This document shows, one piece after another, positions 1-7,963 of a stretch of 32,472 nucleotides of DNA. Both the position numbers and the translations under genes were made by a program. The notes below the pieces were generated by a model. It was not told where the DNA came from. It made no database searches and saw only the letters and a list, made by a program, of their open reading frames with translations. This DNA comes from an uncultured Pyrinomonadaceae bacterium. GTDB lineage: Bacteria; Acidobacteriota; Blastocatellia; Pyrinomonadales; Pyrinomonadaceae. Location: assembly GCA_902805935.1 (NCBI GenBank), contig CADCUR010000148.1, positions 1 to 32,472 of the forward strand, in the 5' to 3' direction. Position 1 is the stretch's first letter. Each line of letters begins with the position of its first letter.

Positions 1-2110
1 TGAATCCGGCGGTAAACGAGATGTCGTTTGTGACCGATTGTTCGATTTGAAAATTCGTATGCACGGCATACAAATTAACGAAATCCGGCGCAACCGTGTC
101 AATGCTTTGAATCGGCGCGCTCGCTGAACTTAAAGTTCCCGGAAAATTCGGCGAGCCGGGTTGCGCGGGCGTTAGAGTCACGTTGAAAAATCGCGGATTG
201 CCATTGTTCTGCAAAGCTCTGGCGTAAACGTCAATCGCCGGCGGATCGTAATAAACACCGGCGCTGGCGCGCAGAATAGTCGCATATCTCCCGTCCCGCA
301 GTCCGTAAACAATGCCCAGACGCGGCGCGAAATTATTTTTATCTACATTAAACTCCCGCGAGGCGGCAAACGGCGAAGTCGAATCGGCTTCCGGAACTTT
401 ATATAAATCGTAGCGCAGTCCGTAATTTAATTTCAGTTTCGGCGTAACTTTCCAATCGTCTTGCGCGAAAGCGTTGTAGAAAAACGATTTATACTCAAAT
501 TCGGGGTTGCCGAACGAAGCCGTGTAGCTCGTGTAGCCGCGTGGGTTCGTGCCGTTGCGAGCGGCGATGTAGGCGTTAATGTTCGGAAACGTGAAGCGCG
601 AAAAAATTCCCGACCGGCGAAAATCGTAAATCCGGCTGATGCTACCGCCGAATTTGATCGTGTGTTCGCCGCGCGTCAAAGTGAAATTGTCACGGAATTC
701 CGTGATTGTCTCAAGCGGCGCGACGGTGTTCAAATTTTCCGCCGGACCGAAAGAGGCGGCTTCCGCGCCGGTAATGACGATGCTCGGTCCGGTCGGCGTG
801 AACGGACTCGGCAAATTTTCCGAATTGCGTTTGGCATACTGAAAGCGGAATTCGTTCAGAAGCTCCGGCGAAAAAGCCGAAACCAACTGCACCGCGCCCG
901 AGTAAGAAATATCATCGAAGTCAATTGTGCGCTCCAAAGTCAGCGTCTGCCCGTTGGTGTTGCTGCTCGTCAGATTCTTGAAATAGTTAAATCGTCCGGT
1001 TAAGCGGTGAATGTCAGTTAATTGCGCGTCGGTGCGGATGATGAAAAATTTCGCGTCCTGCTGTGTCGGAATCGCTGCCGGAAACGCGTCTGGTGAAACT
1101 CCGGCTTCGTTAATCAGGCGCGTGCGTGTCGCATTGCTAATCGTGATAAGGCGCAGCGGCTCGACCGCCAAACCGCGCTTGATGTATTCAAACCCACCGT
1201 AATACTGCCAGCGATCTTTGATAATCGGACCGCCGATTGCCACGGCGAAATCGTCGGCTTTATTATTCGGCAAATCGTTCGGTGAATTATAAAAAAACGG
1301 ACGGGCGTAAAAAGGCGTGCGCCGAAAACGGTAGCTGGCGGAACCGTGAATTTCGTTGGTTCCCGAAGGCGTGACGGCATTCATAATCAAGCCGGGCGTG
1401 TTGCCGAATTCCGCCGAAAAACCATTTGTGACGAGCTGAACTTCGCTAACGAAAATCTCTGAAATCGGCATCAAGCGAATTCCGTTTCGATCAGCCTGCG
1501 TGTTATTGTTGCCGTCAAGCTGATAATTTGTGCGCCGCGCGTAACCGTTGGCGTTGATGCGCGGTACGCCGAATTCCGAATTCGGGCGACCGGTGACGTT
1601 CGCCTGCAAAAGCGAATAATTATACGGGTTGCGGGAAACAAGCGGCAGATTTTCGACCTCGCGCGAGTTCATCACACGTCCGACATCAATTTTGGCGGCA
1701 TCGGCAATCGGCGCGTCGGAAGTAACATTTACCGTTGCCGAAACATCGCCTGTTTCCAAACTTAAATCAATTGTTGCCGTCTGCCCGGTTGTCAAAGTGA
1801 TTCCCGCGCGCACCAGGCGTTTGAAATTAGCCGCTTCGACTGTCACCCGGTAACTTCCGAGCGGCAGGAGCGGAGCGCGGTAAACGCCCGATTCGTCGCT
1901 GGCAACTTGGCGCTCGGTGCCGGTTTCGACATTCGTGATCGTAATCGAAGCGTTCGGAATCGCCGCGCCTGCGGCATCCGTGACGACGCCTTCGATCTGA
2001 CCGTTCAAGGCTTGAGATTGAGCGCTGACTTGGTAAAAGTTTCCCGCCAAAAGCGTGCAGGATAAAAGACAAAACAAAAACACCTTTATTAAACCTCGTG
2101 TTTGGTTCAT
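1..2110 (-). CDS. TonB-dependent receptor, Oar-like, with carboxypeptidase-like N-terminal domain (3' end outside window)
   Basis: The minus strand is open from an ATG at 2110 to the left edge, giving 703 codons without a stop; the C-terminal part lies outside the window. Residues 1-30 form a signal peptide (basic start, hydrophobic core, VSA before QSQ). Residues 35-115 match a carboxypeptidase regulatory-like beta-sandwich (GQIEGVVTDAAGAAIPNA, then SGVYRAPLLPLGSYRVTVEA). A plug domain follows (NSREVENLPLVSRNPY; QLDGNNNTQADRNG; SAEFGNTPGLIMNAVTPSGT) and then beta-barrel strands (FAQDDWKVTPKLKLNYGLRY; FAPRLGIVYG). This architecture is typical of the expanded Oar-like receptors of Acidobacteriota, outer-membrane importers driven by TonB. 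The substrate cannot be read from the sequence. An AAGGA sits 9 nt before the ATG. It is divergent from the ROK kinase gene. Confidence 0.93.
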   Translation of the reverse strand, partial: MNQTRGLIKVFLFCLLSCTLLAGNFYQVSAQSQALNGQIEGVVTDAAGAAIPNASITITNVETGTERQVASDESGVYRAPLLPLGSYRVTVEAANFKRLVRAGITLTTGQTATIDLSLETGDVSATVNVTSDAPIADAAKIDVGRVMNSREVENLPLVSRNPYNYSLLQANVTGRPNSEFGVPRINANGYARRTNYQLDGNNNTQADRNGIRLMPISEIFVSEVQLVTNGFSAEFGNTPGLIMNAVTPSGTNEIHGSASYRFRRTPFYARPFFYNSPNDLPNNKADDFAVAIGGPIIKDRWQYYGGFEYIKRGLAVEPLRLITISNATRTRLINEAGVSPDAFPAAIPTQQDAKFFIIRTDAQLTDIHRLTGRFNYFKNLTSSNTNGQTLTLERTIDFDDISYSGAVQLVSAFSPELLNEFRFQYAKRNSENLPSPFTPTGPSIVITGAEAASFGPAENLNTVAPLETITEFRDNFTLTRGEHTIKFGGSISRIYDFRRSGIFSRFTFPNINAYIAARNGTNPRGYTSYTASFGNPEFEYKSFFYNAFAQDDWKVTPKLKLNYGLRYDLYKVPEADSTSPFAASREFNVDKNNFAPRLGIVYGLRDGRYATILRASAGVYYDPPAIDVYARALQNNGNPRFFNVTLTPAQPGSPNFPGTLSSASAPIQSIDTVAPDFVNLYAVHTNFQIEQSVTNDISFTAGF

Positions 2111-2244
2111 ATTTCCGTTTCCTTAATTTATATTTTTTTTGAAAAGATTATTTAACTGTTTGTTTTAAATGGGAACATATAATTCGACAGATAGCAAGCA
2201 CCTGCTTACCTCCGACCGAGTATTGGTATAATCTATGATTTCGT
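2111..2244. promoter_or_regulatory. Divergent intergenic region with two TATAAT boxes facing the ROK gene
   Basis: This AT-rich spacer separates the divergent receptor and ROK kinase genes. On the plus strand TATAAT occurs at 2178-2183 and again at 2227-2232. The second ends 12 nt before the ROK start, so a transcript from it would have a leader of only about 6 nt. Neither has a convincing -35 box. On the minus strand TATAAA lies shortly before the receptor's AAGGA site. Promoter assignment is by motif only. Confidence 0.4.
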
Positions 2245-3198
2245 ATGAACAATGAATTGATACTTGCCTGTGATCTGGGCGGAACGAATCTGCGAATGGC
2301 GACTGTTAATGTCAAAGGAGAGATTCTGCATTTGGTGAAGCTCGACACGCCGAAAGCGAAACATCCTGCTGAAATCGCGCACCTGATTACCGAAGCCGCC
2401 AAGCAGTGCCGCACCGCCGTCCGGCGCTTCGGAACAGTGCGCGCTCTGGCAGCCGCGGTGCCGGCGACGATCAACGCCGCCGACGGAATAATCTTGAAAT
2501 CGCCGAATGTTCCCGCGCTTGACGGATTTCGTTTTTCGTCAATTATCTCAAACGAACTGAGTTTGCCGGTCATCCTGGAAAACGACGCTAACGCGGCGGC
2601 GATTGGCGAACACGCCTTCGGCGCGGCGAAAAATTTTCAAAACGCCGTTATCGTCACATTGGGAACCGGCGTCGGCGGCGGCATTATCATCAACGGCAAT
2701 ATCCTGCGCGGCATTAACGGAACCGCCGGAGAAATCGGTCACATCTGCGTCGAACAATTCGGCGCGCCGTGCGGGTGCGGCTCGGTCGGTTGCCTGGAGC
2801 AATATGCCTCAGCGACCGCAATCGTCCGCCTCGTCCGCGAATTGGCAGATGAGTATCCGAATTCGGTTTTGCGGGGGAAAACGCAGATAACTTCATTCGC
2901 TGTTTATCAAGCGGGCATCGCGGGCGACGAGCTGGCACTGGAAGTTTTTCGCCGGATGGGGTTTTATCTCGGCGCAGCGCTGGCGGATTTGGTAAACGTT
3001 TTGAACCCGGAAGTAATCGTCATCGGTGGCGGCGCGAGCGCCGCGTGGGATTTATTTATTAAACACGTGCGCGAACAAATTCGCCGTCACGCTTTTCGAG
3101 AGCCTGGCGAAACGGTTAAAGTCGTCCGCGCCTCTCTGGGCGATGACCGCGCCGGAATTCTCGGAGCAAGCAAACTGGCTTTTGATCAGATGATTTAA
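2245..3198 (+). CDS. ROK-family sugar kinase (glucokinase-like)
   Basis: The 317-residue protein is a cytoplasmic ROK kinase that would phosphorylate a hexose with ATP, most likely glucose. The phosphate-1 motif DLGGTN is at 10-15, the catalytic segment LENDANAA at 111-118 (Asp114 as base), the phosphate-2 motif GTGVGGG at 140-146 and an adenosine-site IGGGAS at 260-265. The ROK signature GEIGH (162-166) is followed by Cys176, Cys178 and Cys183, which with His166 form the family's zinc site. Length is normal. There is no DNA-binding N-terminal domain, so it is a kinase rather than a NagC/XylR repressor. No Shine-Dalgarno sequence precedes the ATG. Glucose versus fructose, mannose or N-acetylhexosamine cannot be decided. 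It ends 12 bp from the convergent cysS. Confidence 0.9.
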   Translation: MNNELILACDLGGTNLRMATVNVKGEILHLVKLDTPKAKHPAEIAHLITEAAKQCRTAVRRFGTVRALAAAVPATINAADGIILKSPNVPALDGFRFSSIISNELSLPVILENDANAAAIGEHAFGAAKNFQNAVIVTLGTGVGGGIIINGNILRGINGTAGEIGHICVEQFGAPCGCGSVGCLEQYASATAIVRLVRELADEYPNSVLRGKTQITSFAVYQAGIAGDELALEVFRRMGFYLGAALADLVNVLNPEVIVIGGGASAAWDLFIKHVREQIRRHAFREPGETVKVVRASLGDDRAGILGASKLAFDQMI

Positions 3199-3210
3199 CC
3201 GCTAAAATTT

Positions 3211-4611
3211 CTATCTGCGCTTCCATTTTACGCCGTCTTTCGTGTCTTCAAGAATGACTCCTCGCTCGTTTAACAAACAGCGAATTTCATCGGAACGGGC
3301 AAAATTACGATTGCGCCTGGCTTCTTTGCGTTCTTTGATTAAATTTTCGATTTCAGCCGGCAGCATTTCCTCTTTCGTCTCGCCGAAGATACCGAAAACC
3401 GCATCGAATTTGTCAACCGCATTCAGAATTACGCGGCGGTCGGCGGTATTTAATGTTTCGTTTGAAAAAGCGATGTTGGTTTGGCGGACGAGATTATGAA
3501 GCGCGGCGAGCGCGACCGAAGTATTGAGATTATTGTCCATCGCCGCTACAAAATCATCGAGAAAATCCTGCGCTTTTTCCCGAAAATTAGAATCGGCGCC
3601 GTCGCAGCAGTAATTTTCCCGCAGGCGGCGGCGAAAATCGTGCAGGCGTTCAATCGTCGTCTCCGCGCCCCGCAAATTTTCAAACGTGAAATTTAATTGT
3701 TTATCGAACGGGACGGAAAGCAGCAGATAGCGAATCGCCAGCGGTTTGAATCCTTTTCTGATGATATCGCGTAAGGTGAACTCATTGCCCAGCGACTTCG
3801 ACATTTTTTCGTTGTTGATTTTTAAGAATTCGCCGTGCAGCCAGTATTTGGCGAAAGGCTTGCCGGTCGCGCCTTCGCTTTGCGCGATTTCGTTTTCGTG
3901 ATGCGGAAACTGTAAATCAATGCCGCCCGTATGGATGTCGAAAGATTCGCCTAAGTATTGCATTGCCATTGCCGAACATTCGATATGCCAGCCGGGACGA
4001 CCGCGCCCGAAAGACGCGTCCCAGCCCGCCGCTTCGCTCTCGCAAACCAATTTCCACAATGCGAAATCGCGCGCGTCTTCCTTTTTATATTTGTCCGTGT
4101 CAATACGCTCGCTGCCGCCTTCGATGTTGCCGGCAAACTTAATTTTCGAGAGTTTGCCGTATTCTGGAAACGAAGAAATCCGGTAATAAATCGAACCGTC
4201 CGATTCGTAAGCGTGACCGTTAGCGAGCAAAGATTGAATAATCTCGATCATTTTCCCGATATGTTCGGTCGCGCGCGGCGCAACCTCCGGGCGCTCGCAA
4301 TTGAGAGAATCCAAATCTTCCCAAAAAGCCTCAATAAAAGGAGTTACCAGCGTATCAATCGTGATGTTGCGTTTGGCTGATTCGTTGATGATGCGGTCGT
4401 CAACGTCCGTCAAATTCATGACGTGCGTCAAATCGTAACCTTTGAATTTTAAGTAGCGCCGCAGAATATCGCCGAAAACAAACGTGCGAAAATTACCGAT
4501 GTGCGCGAAATTCCAAACGGTCGGACCGCAGCTATACATCCCGACTTTTTTCTCAACGAGCGGCTGAAACTCTTCAATCTCGTTCGTCAGACTGTTATGA
4601 ATTTTAAACAT
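3211..4611 (-). CDS. cysS: Cysteinyl-tRNA synthetase
   Basis: The 466-residue class I aminoacyl-tRNA synthetase charges tRNA-Cys with cysteine. The HIGH-type motif HIGN is at 37-40 in the context CGPTVWNFAHIGNFRTF, and KMSKS is at 269-273. The zinc ligands of the family are visible as Cys28, Cys212, His237 and Glu241 (GIDLQFPHHENE), which identifies cysteine as the substrate. Length matches bacterial CysRS (about 460). The start is the ATG at 4611; it has no Shine-Dalgarno sequence, and TATTAT (plus-strand coordinates 4621-4626) lies 9 nt before it, suggesting a nearly leaderless transcript. It is monocistronic and convergent with the ROK gene. Confidence 0.97.
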   Translation of the reverse strand: MFKIHNSLTNEIEEFQPLVEKKVGMYSCGPTVWNFAHIGNFRTFVFGDILRRYLKFKGYDLTHVMNLTDVDDRIINESAKRNITIDTLVTPFIEAFWEDLDSLNCERPEVAPRATEHIGKMIEIIQSLLANGHAYESDGSIYYRISSFPEYGKLSKIKFAGNIEGGSERIDTDKYKKEDARDFALWKLVCESEAAGWDASFGRGRPGWHIECSAMAMQYLGESFDIHTGGIDLQFPHHENEIAQSEGATGKPFAKYWLHGEFLKINNEKMSKSLGNEFTLRDIIRKGFKPLAIRYLLLSVPFDKQLNFTFENLRGAETTIERLHDFRRRLRENYCCDGADSNFREKAQDFLDDFVAAMDNNLNTSVALAALHNLVRQTNIAFSNETLNTADRRVILNAVDKFDAVFGIFGETKEEMLPAEIENLIKERKEARRNRNFARSDEIRCLLNERGVILEDTKDGVKWKRR

Positions 4612-4650
4612 AGTATGTGAATAATAAGTAATCAGAGAAAATTAAAGCAA
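4612..4650 (-). promoter_or_regulatory. Candidate cysS promoter giving a near-leaderless mRNA
   Basis: On the minus strand TTGCTT (plus coordinates 4645-4650) and TATTAT (4621-4626) are 18 bp apart. The -10 box ends 9 nt before the cysS ATG, which would place the transcript start within a few bases of the start codon. The -35 match is only partial. Confidence 0.35.
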
Positions 4651-4889
4651 GGTGTGAAATTACAGATAACATACATAAACACTGACGAAATCTAATTCTT
4701 AGCCGTGTAAATCCGTGTTTATATGTAGTTCCATTCGCTTTAAATAGATTTGTCCGGCTACTTAAATAGAAATCAAGCAACGGCAAGGCAGATAAATTTT
4801 CGCCGCGACGTTGAACTCAGCAGTCCGGCAATTTTGCGCTTGCCGTCCGAACCGAAACAATTGCGCCCGAGATTAATTTTGATACGCTT
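4651..4889. other. Intergenic, no gene recognised
   Basis: This AT-rich stretch lies between the divergent cysS and the fibronectin-like gene. It has no convincing coding potential on either strand; a short minus-strand reading from 4964 overlaps the next gene and resembles no family. The GTGTAAATCC/GTGTTTAT portion (about 4705-4721) resembles degenerate intergenic direct repeats but is too short to assign. Confidence 0.4.
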
Positions 4890-5399
4890 ATGAACAAACA
4901 CAAAATCAAGCAGAAACGAAAACTTTTGCGAGAAAGAGTTGATAAAAAATACATCGGCTTTCACGTTTATCGTTCGGTCAACGAAAACCTGCCTTTTATG
5001 TTTTGGGAGCGTTTGACGGACGAGCCGATTCAGGACGGCAATTTTAACGACCCGGCTGCCGAAATCGGTCAGCGTTATTATTACAAATTAACTCAGGTTG
5101 ACGCGGACGGCAACGAAAGCGCGCCGTTGACGCCGAAAACCACTTTTACCGACCACGCCGGCAACCGGCACGAGCAAAATCCGCTCGTGGATTTTGTCGG
5201 CTACAATATGTATCGTTCCGCTGACAGAGACGTGCCGCTCGATGAATGGGAACGGCGCAATAAAGAACCGATTCCGACAACCGAATACAAGGACGAAGGC
5301 GTTTCGTCGGGCGAGGTTTATTTTTATTACGTTCGCGCCGTTGATTCGCGCGGAACCGAAAGCGCCCCGTCGGAGATTATGCGCGTTATCAGAAAATAG
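4890..5399 (+). CDS. Small protein with two fibronectin type III-like repeats
   Basis: The 169-residue protein consists of two homologous units of about 60 residues after a very basic N-terminus (KHKIKQKRKLLRER). Repeat 1 (about 21-81) runs from YIGFHVYRS to VDADGNESAPL; repeat 2 (about 103-163) runs from FVGYNMYRS to VDSRGTESAPS. Both share the YRS strand, a WER segment, a YYYK or FYYV strand and the AVDxxGxESAPS ending characteristic of Fn3-like beta-sandwiches in bacterial surface proteins. There is no signal peptide or membrane segment, so how it would be exported is unclear. It may be the detached C-terminal part of a larger protein or a cytoplasmic binding module. The start is ATG; no Shine-Dalgarno sequence. 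Function unknown. Confidence 0.7.
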   Translation: MNKHKIKQKRKLLRERVDKKYIGFHVYRSVNENLPFMFWERLTDEPIQDGNFNDPAAEIGQRYYYKLTQVDADGNESAPLTPKTTFTDHAGNRHEQNPLVDFVGYNMYRSADRDVPLDEWERRNKEPIPTTEYKDEGVSSGEVYFYYVRAVDSRGTESAPSEIMRVIRK

Positions 5400-5410
5400 A
5401 ATGATTATTT

Positions 5411-5587
5411 TTACTTCTTTGTGTAAATCAAGAACAGAAAATTAACAAAAGCAAATAACAGCGAAAGAATTTTCGGAATCGGCGCGGGAATTTCCAAATC
5501 CGATTTAACGAACACCGCCAGCAGCCCGAGAAAGAAAAACAAAATCGGCGGATTGAGAAAGTTGCCGATTAAAAGATTAAACTCCAT
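5411..5587 (-). pseudogene. Truncated N-terminus of an SbtA-like sodium-dependent bicarbonate permease
   Basis: From the ATG at 5587 the minus strand encodes 58 residues. The first 43 or so contain NFLNPPILFFFLGLLAVFVK then SDLEIPAPIPKILSL, the opening of the SbtA bicarbonate transporter family (normally over 300 residues, about ten membrane segments). After KILSL the family continues with YLL; here that appears only after a one-base shift (YLLLLIFC, then stop), and nothing SbtA-like follows before the Fn3 gene end at 5399. This is therefore a frameshifted, 3'-deleted remnant. Family assignment is from memory of the N-terminal motif. Confidence 0.65.
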
Positions 5588-5635
5588 ACGCAAAAATGAT
5601 TCGACTAAAACTGTTTTTCATTCGGTTTAAATCGT

Positions 5636-6082
5636 CTAAAAACCGTTCGCCGTGAAAATCCAAAACAACAAAATCATTGTCAGACCGCCGCCGCAATCGA
5701 GGGCGACATCAGACAGCGAGGCGACGCAGTTTGAGTGAAAACTCTGCCTAAATTCATCCGTTAAAGCGACTGCCAGGACGACCGCGAAGGCGCAGACGTG
5801 CCAGAATTTTGCTAAATAAAGCACCGACGAATAGAAAACAGTTGAAGCCAGCAGAGCGAGAATCGCGTAGCCGAGGAAATGACAAACTTTACGAACGATG
5901 AAATGATAAATTTTCAATTTGTCGGTGCCCACGCCGGGAAATAAAAATTGAATCAGCAGCGGAACGAAATAAGCCGAAGTGCGCGAAATCGAACCTCTGT
6001 TCGACGAAAGGTAGAAAATTTTCCCGATTCAAGCGATGAGCGGCGCGTAGAGCCAGAAGTTTTCGTTTCTGAAAAAAGTCAT
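5636..6082 (-). pseudogene. VanZ-like membrane protein gene interrupted by an in-frame TGA
   Basis: From the ATG at 6082 the minus strand reads as one 148-codon frame of a VanZ-like protein, broken only by TGA at codon 18 (6031-6029). Upstream of the stop is NFWLYAPLIA; downstream comes FYLSSNRGSISRTSAYF, then IVRKVCHFLGYAILALLAS, two hydrophobic segments, and the VanZ hallmark ALTDEFRQSFHSN with CVASLSDVALDCGGG. A tryptophan fits the stop position (TGG to TGA). With the broken genes on either side, decay is the simplest reading; a sequencing error cannot be excluded. Restarting after the stop would lose the first membrane segment. VanZ-like proteins are poorly understood membrane proteins, one of which gives low-level teicoplanin resistance. 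Confidence 0.75.
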
Positions 6083-6083
6083 A

Positions 6084-6408
6084 ATTAAATTTTACGAAAA
6101 ACTCGAAATTTTTGCGCCTTCACAAAATGTCACGCTGCGATTTGAATTATTTAAAATCAAGGATTTTATTCGGTTCGCGCCCGACCAGGACGATGCTAAC
6201 GGCGTTGTATTATTCGATTCCGTCAAGCAGAAAATCAGATACGTGACCGAGCGCTCGGGCGGAACATTCGTTCATCAAAACCTGGTTCGATAAACTGAAA
6301 ACACTTCGATACGTCGGCGCATTCGTCAACGCATTCGGCTAAATCGGCGACGATCAAACGAATCATTCACCGCATTTTTTCGTTGTCTTCGATGATGAAA
6401 ATACTCAC
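6084..6408 (-). pseudogene. Decayed response-regulator receiver gene
   Basis: From a GTG at 6408 the minus strand encodes VSIFIIEDNEKMR, then TGA (6369-6367), then MIRLIVADLAECVDECAD. This is the acidic pocket and first helix of a receiver domain (IFIIEDN, followed by a KMRxMIR helix). In another frame from about 6281 it continues QVLMNE, LLDGIE, stop, YNAVSIVLVGREPNKIL and RRKNFEFF. These correspond to the WVLMD phospho-acceptor strand, the xDGI turn, the IVIV strand and the LKENL element of NarL-type receivers. At least two in-frame stops and one frameshift make it non-functional. The phospho-acceptor Asp is replaced by Asn in the remnant (LMN). No DNA-binding domain remains. Confidence 0.6.
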
Positions 6409-6655
6409 AAACCCATTCCAAGCGCTGATTCCAACAAAACTCTGAAAAACTTCGTCCGCCGTGGTCGTAAGGAGTTTTCTTTGGGGTGCGATATTCGAGT
6501 CAAAAATAAATATTCCGGATAACGCCCGCCGCCGTTTTGCTCCGACGGTCAATCGCGCTATATTCGAGTTTCGCTTGTGGCAAGGCATTTAATAGTTTTC
6601 CCTTTTTTGCCAGAAAGAATTTTCAAAAAAATGAACGAAGGCGACAGTAGAAGAG
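6409..6655. other. Non-coding spacer, probably more decayed sequence
   Basis: The receiver remnant's frame is open back to 6588 on the minus strand, but that extension (ARLTVGAKRRRALSGIFIFD and onward) resembles no family. No promoter or hairpin stands out. A weak AGAAGAG directly precedes the transporter start at 6656. Confidence 0.4.
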
Positions 6656-7963
6656 ATGATTTTTTCAAAATTTTCGAGCGAAAAGTTTGCGCGAAATCTG
6701 CGGCGTTATCCGGCGCAGTTTCGACAACGCCTGTCTTCGTATAGATTCTACGCTTATCTCGCCATTCTCGGACCCGGAATCATCGCCGCCAACGCGGGCA
6801 ACGACGCAAGCGGCATCGCCACATATTCGAGCGTCGGCGCAGGGTTCGGCTATTCACTGCTCTGGATATTCGTTCCGATGACTTTGAGTTTGATTGTCGT
6901 CCAAGAGATGTGCGTCCGAATGGGCGTGGTGACGGGCAAGGGTTTGGCTGATTTGATTCGTGAACAATTCGGCGTGCGCTGGACGGCGCTCGTGATGCTC
7001 GCGCTGCTCGTCGCCAACACGGGCGTTATTATTTCCGAATTCGTCGGCATCGCGCAGGCTTCCGAGCTATTCGGCATCACGCGGTTCATCACGATTCCTG
7101 TCACGTCGCTGGCGATTTGGTGGCTCGTCGTCAAGGGAACGCAGAAAAGAGTCGAGCAGGTTTTTCTGGCGATGTCGCTCGTTTTTTTCTGCTACGTCGT
7201 TTCGGCTTTTCTGGCAAAACCCGATTGGGCGCAAGTCGGCGGCGAAATCATCAGACCAACCTTCAGTCTCAACGCGGCTTATCTTTTTACGATTATGGCG
7301 TTAATCGGGACGACGATTACACCGTTTATGCAGGTGTATGTGCAGTCGTCGGTGGTCGAAAAAGGTTTGGGTAAGGAAGATTATCAGCTTGCCAGAGCCG
7401 ATGTTATTGTCGGAACGATTTTCGCTTGTTTGATTGCTGCCTTTATCGTCATTTGCACCGCCGCGACTTTGAATGTGCGCGGCGTGACCGAATTAGATTC
7501 CGCCGCGACCGCCGCCGAAGCGCTCGCGCCGGTCGCCGGTGTTTACGCCAAATACCTATTCTCGGTCGGGTTGTTCGGCGCGGCGATGCTGGCGATGGGC
7601 GTGCTGCCGCTGGCGACGGCATATTCTTTGAGCGAAGCGCTCGGCTTTGAAAAAGGTCTCGCGCATTCGTTCCGCGAAGCGCCGATATTTCTCGGCATTT
7701 TTACGTCACTGATTGTCGTCGGCGCGACTGTCGCTCTCATTCCCGGCATTCCGCAAATCAAGCTGCTGCTGGTGACGCAAACCATCAACGGACTTTTATT
7801 GCCGATTATTCTGATAGCCATTGTTTCGCTCGTCAATAACCGCGAGATTATGGGCGAATACAAAAACAGTTTTCTCTTTAATTGTCTGGCGTGGACGATT
7901 ACGATTGTCGTGTCGTGTTTGTCGCTTTTGTTGATTGGAACGACGATTGTTGATAATTTTTAA
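6656..7963 (+). CDS. NRAMP-family divalent metal ion transporter
   Basis: The 435-residue inner-membrane protein has about eleven hydrophobic segments and the NRAMP fold signatures. The first-helix metal site reads AANAGNDASGIATYSSVGAG (residues 44-63, Asp50) in place of the classical DPGN. The sixth-helix site reads GTTITPFMQVYVQSSVVEKG in place of MPHN. These variants belong to a divergent clade of Nramp-related transporters, so Mn2+ or Fe2+ specificity should not be assumed and Mg2+ is possible. The first 30 residues are basic and cytoplasmic. The start is ATG with a weak AGAAGAG in front. It ends in a heptamer-repeat hairpin and is followed 86 bp later by the MscS-type channel gene on the same strand. 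Confidence 0.88.
   Translation: MIFSKFSSEKFARNLRRYPAQFRQRLSSYRFYAYLAILGPGIIAANAGNDASGIATYSSVGAGFGYSLLWIFVPMTLSLIVVQEMCVRMGVVTGKGLADLIREQFGVRWTALVMLALLVANTGVIISEFVGIAQASELFGITRFITIPVTSLAIWWLVVKGTQKRVEQVFLAMSLVFFCYVVSAFLAKPDWAQVGGEIIRPTFSLNAAYLFTIMALIGTTITPFMQVYVQSSVVEKGLGKEDYQLARADVIVGTIFACLIAAFIVICTAATLNVRGVTELDSAATAAEALAPVAGVYAKYLFSVGLFGAAMLAMGVLPLATAYSLSEALGFEKGLAHSFREAPIFLGIFTSLIVVGATVALIPGIPQIKLLLVTQTINGLLLPIILIAIVSLVNNREIMGEYKNSFLFNCLAWTITIVVSCLSLLLIGTTIVDNF

Noticed and set aside
461-1003. Plus-strand open frame of 180 codons
   Set aside because: It lies antisense to the TonB-dependent receptor, whose reading is continuous and family-like across the same bases.
5636-6408. TGA recoded as an amino acid
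   Set aside because: TGA ends intact genes in the window (MscS, ABC ATPase, both metallopeptidases), and the receiver remnant also has TAA and a frameshift, so decay fits better.
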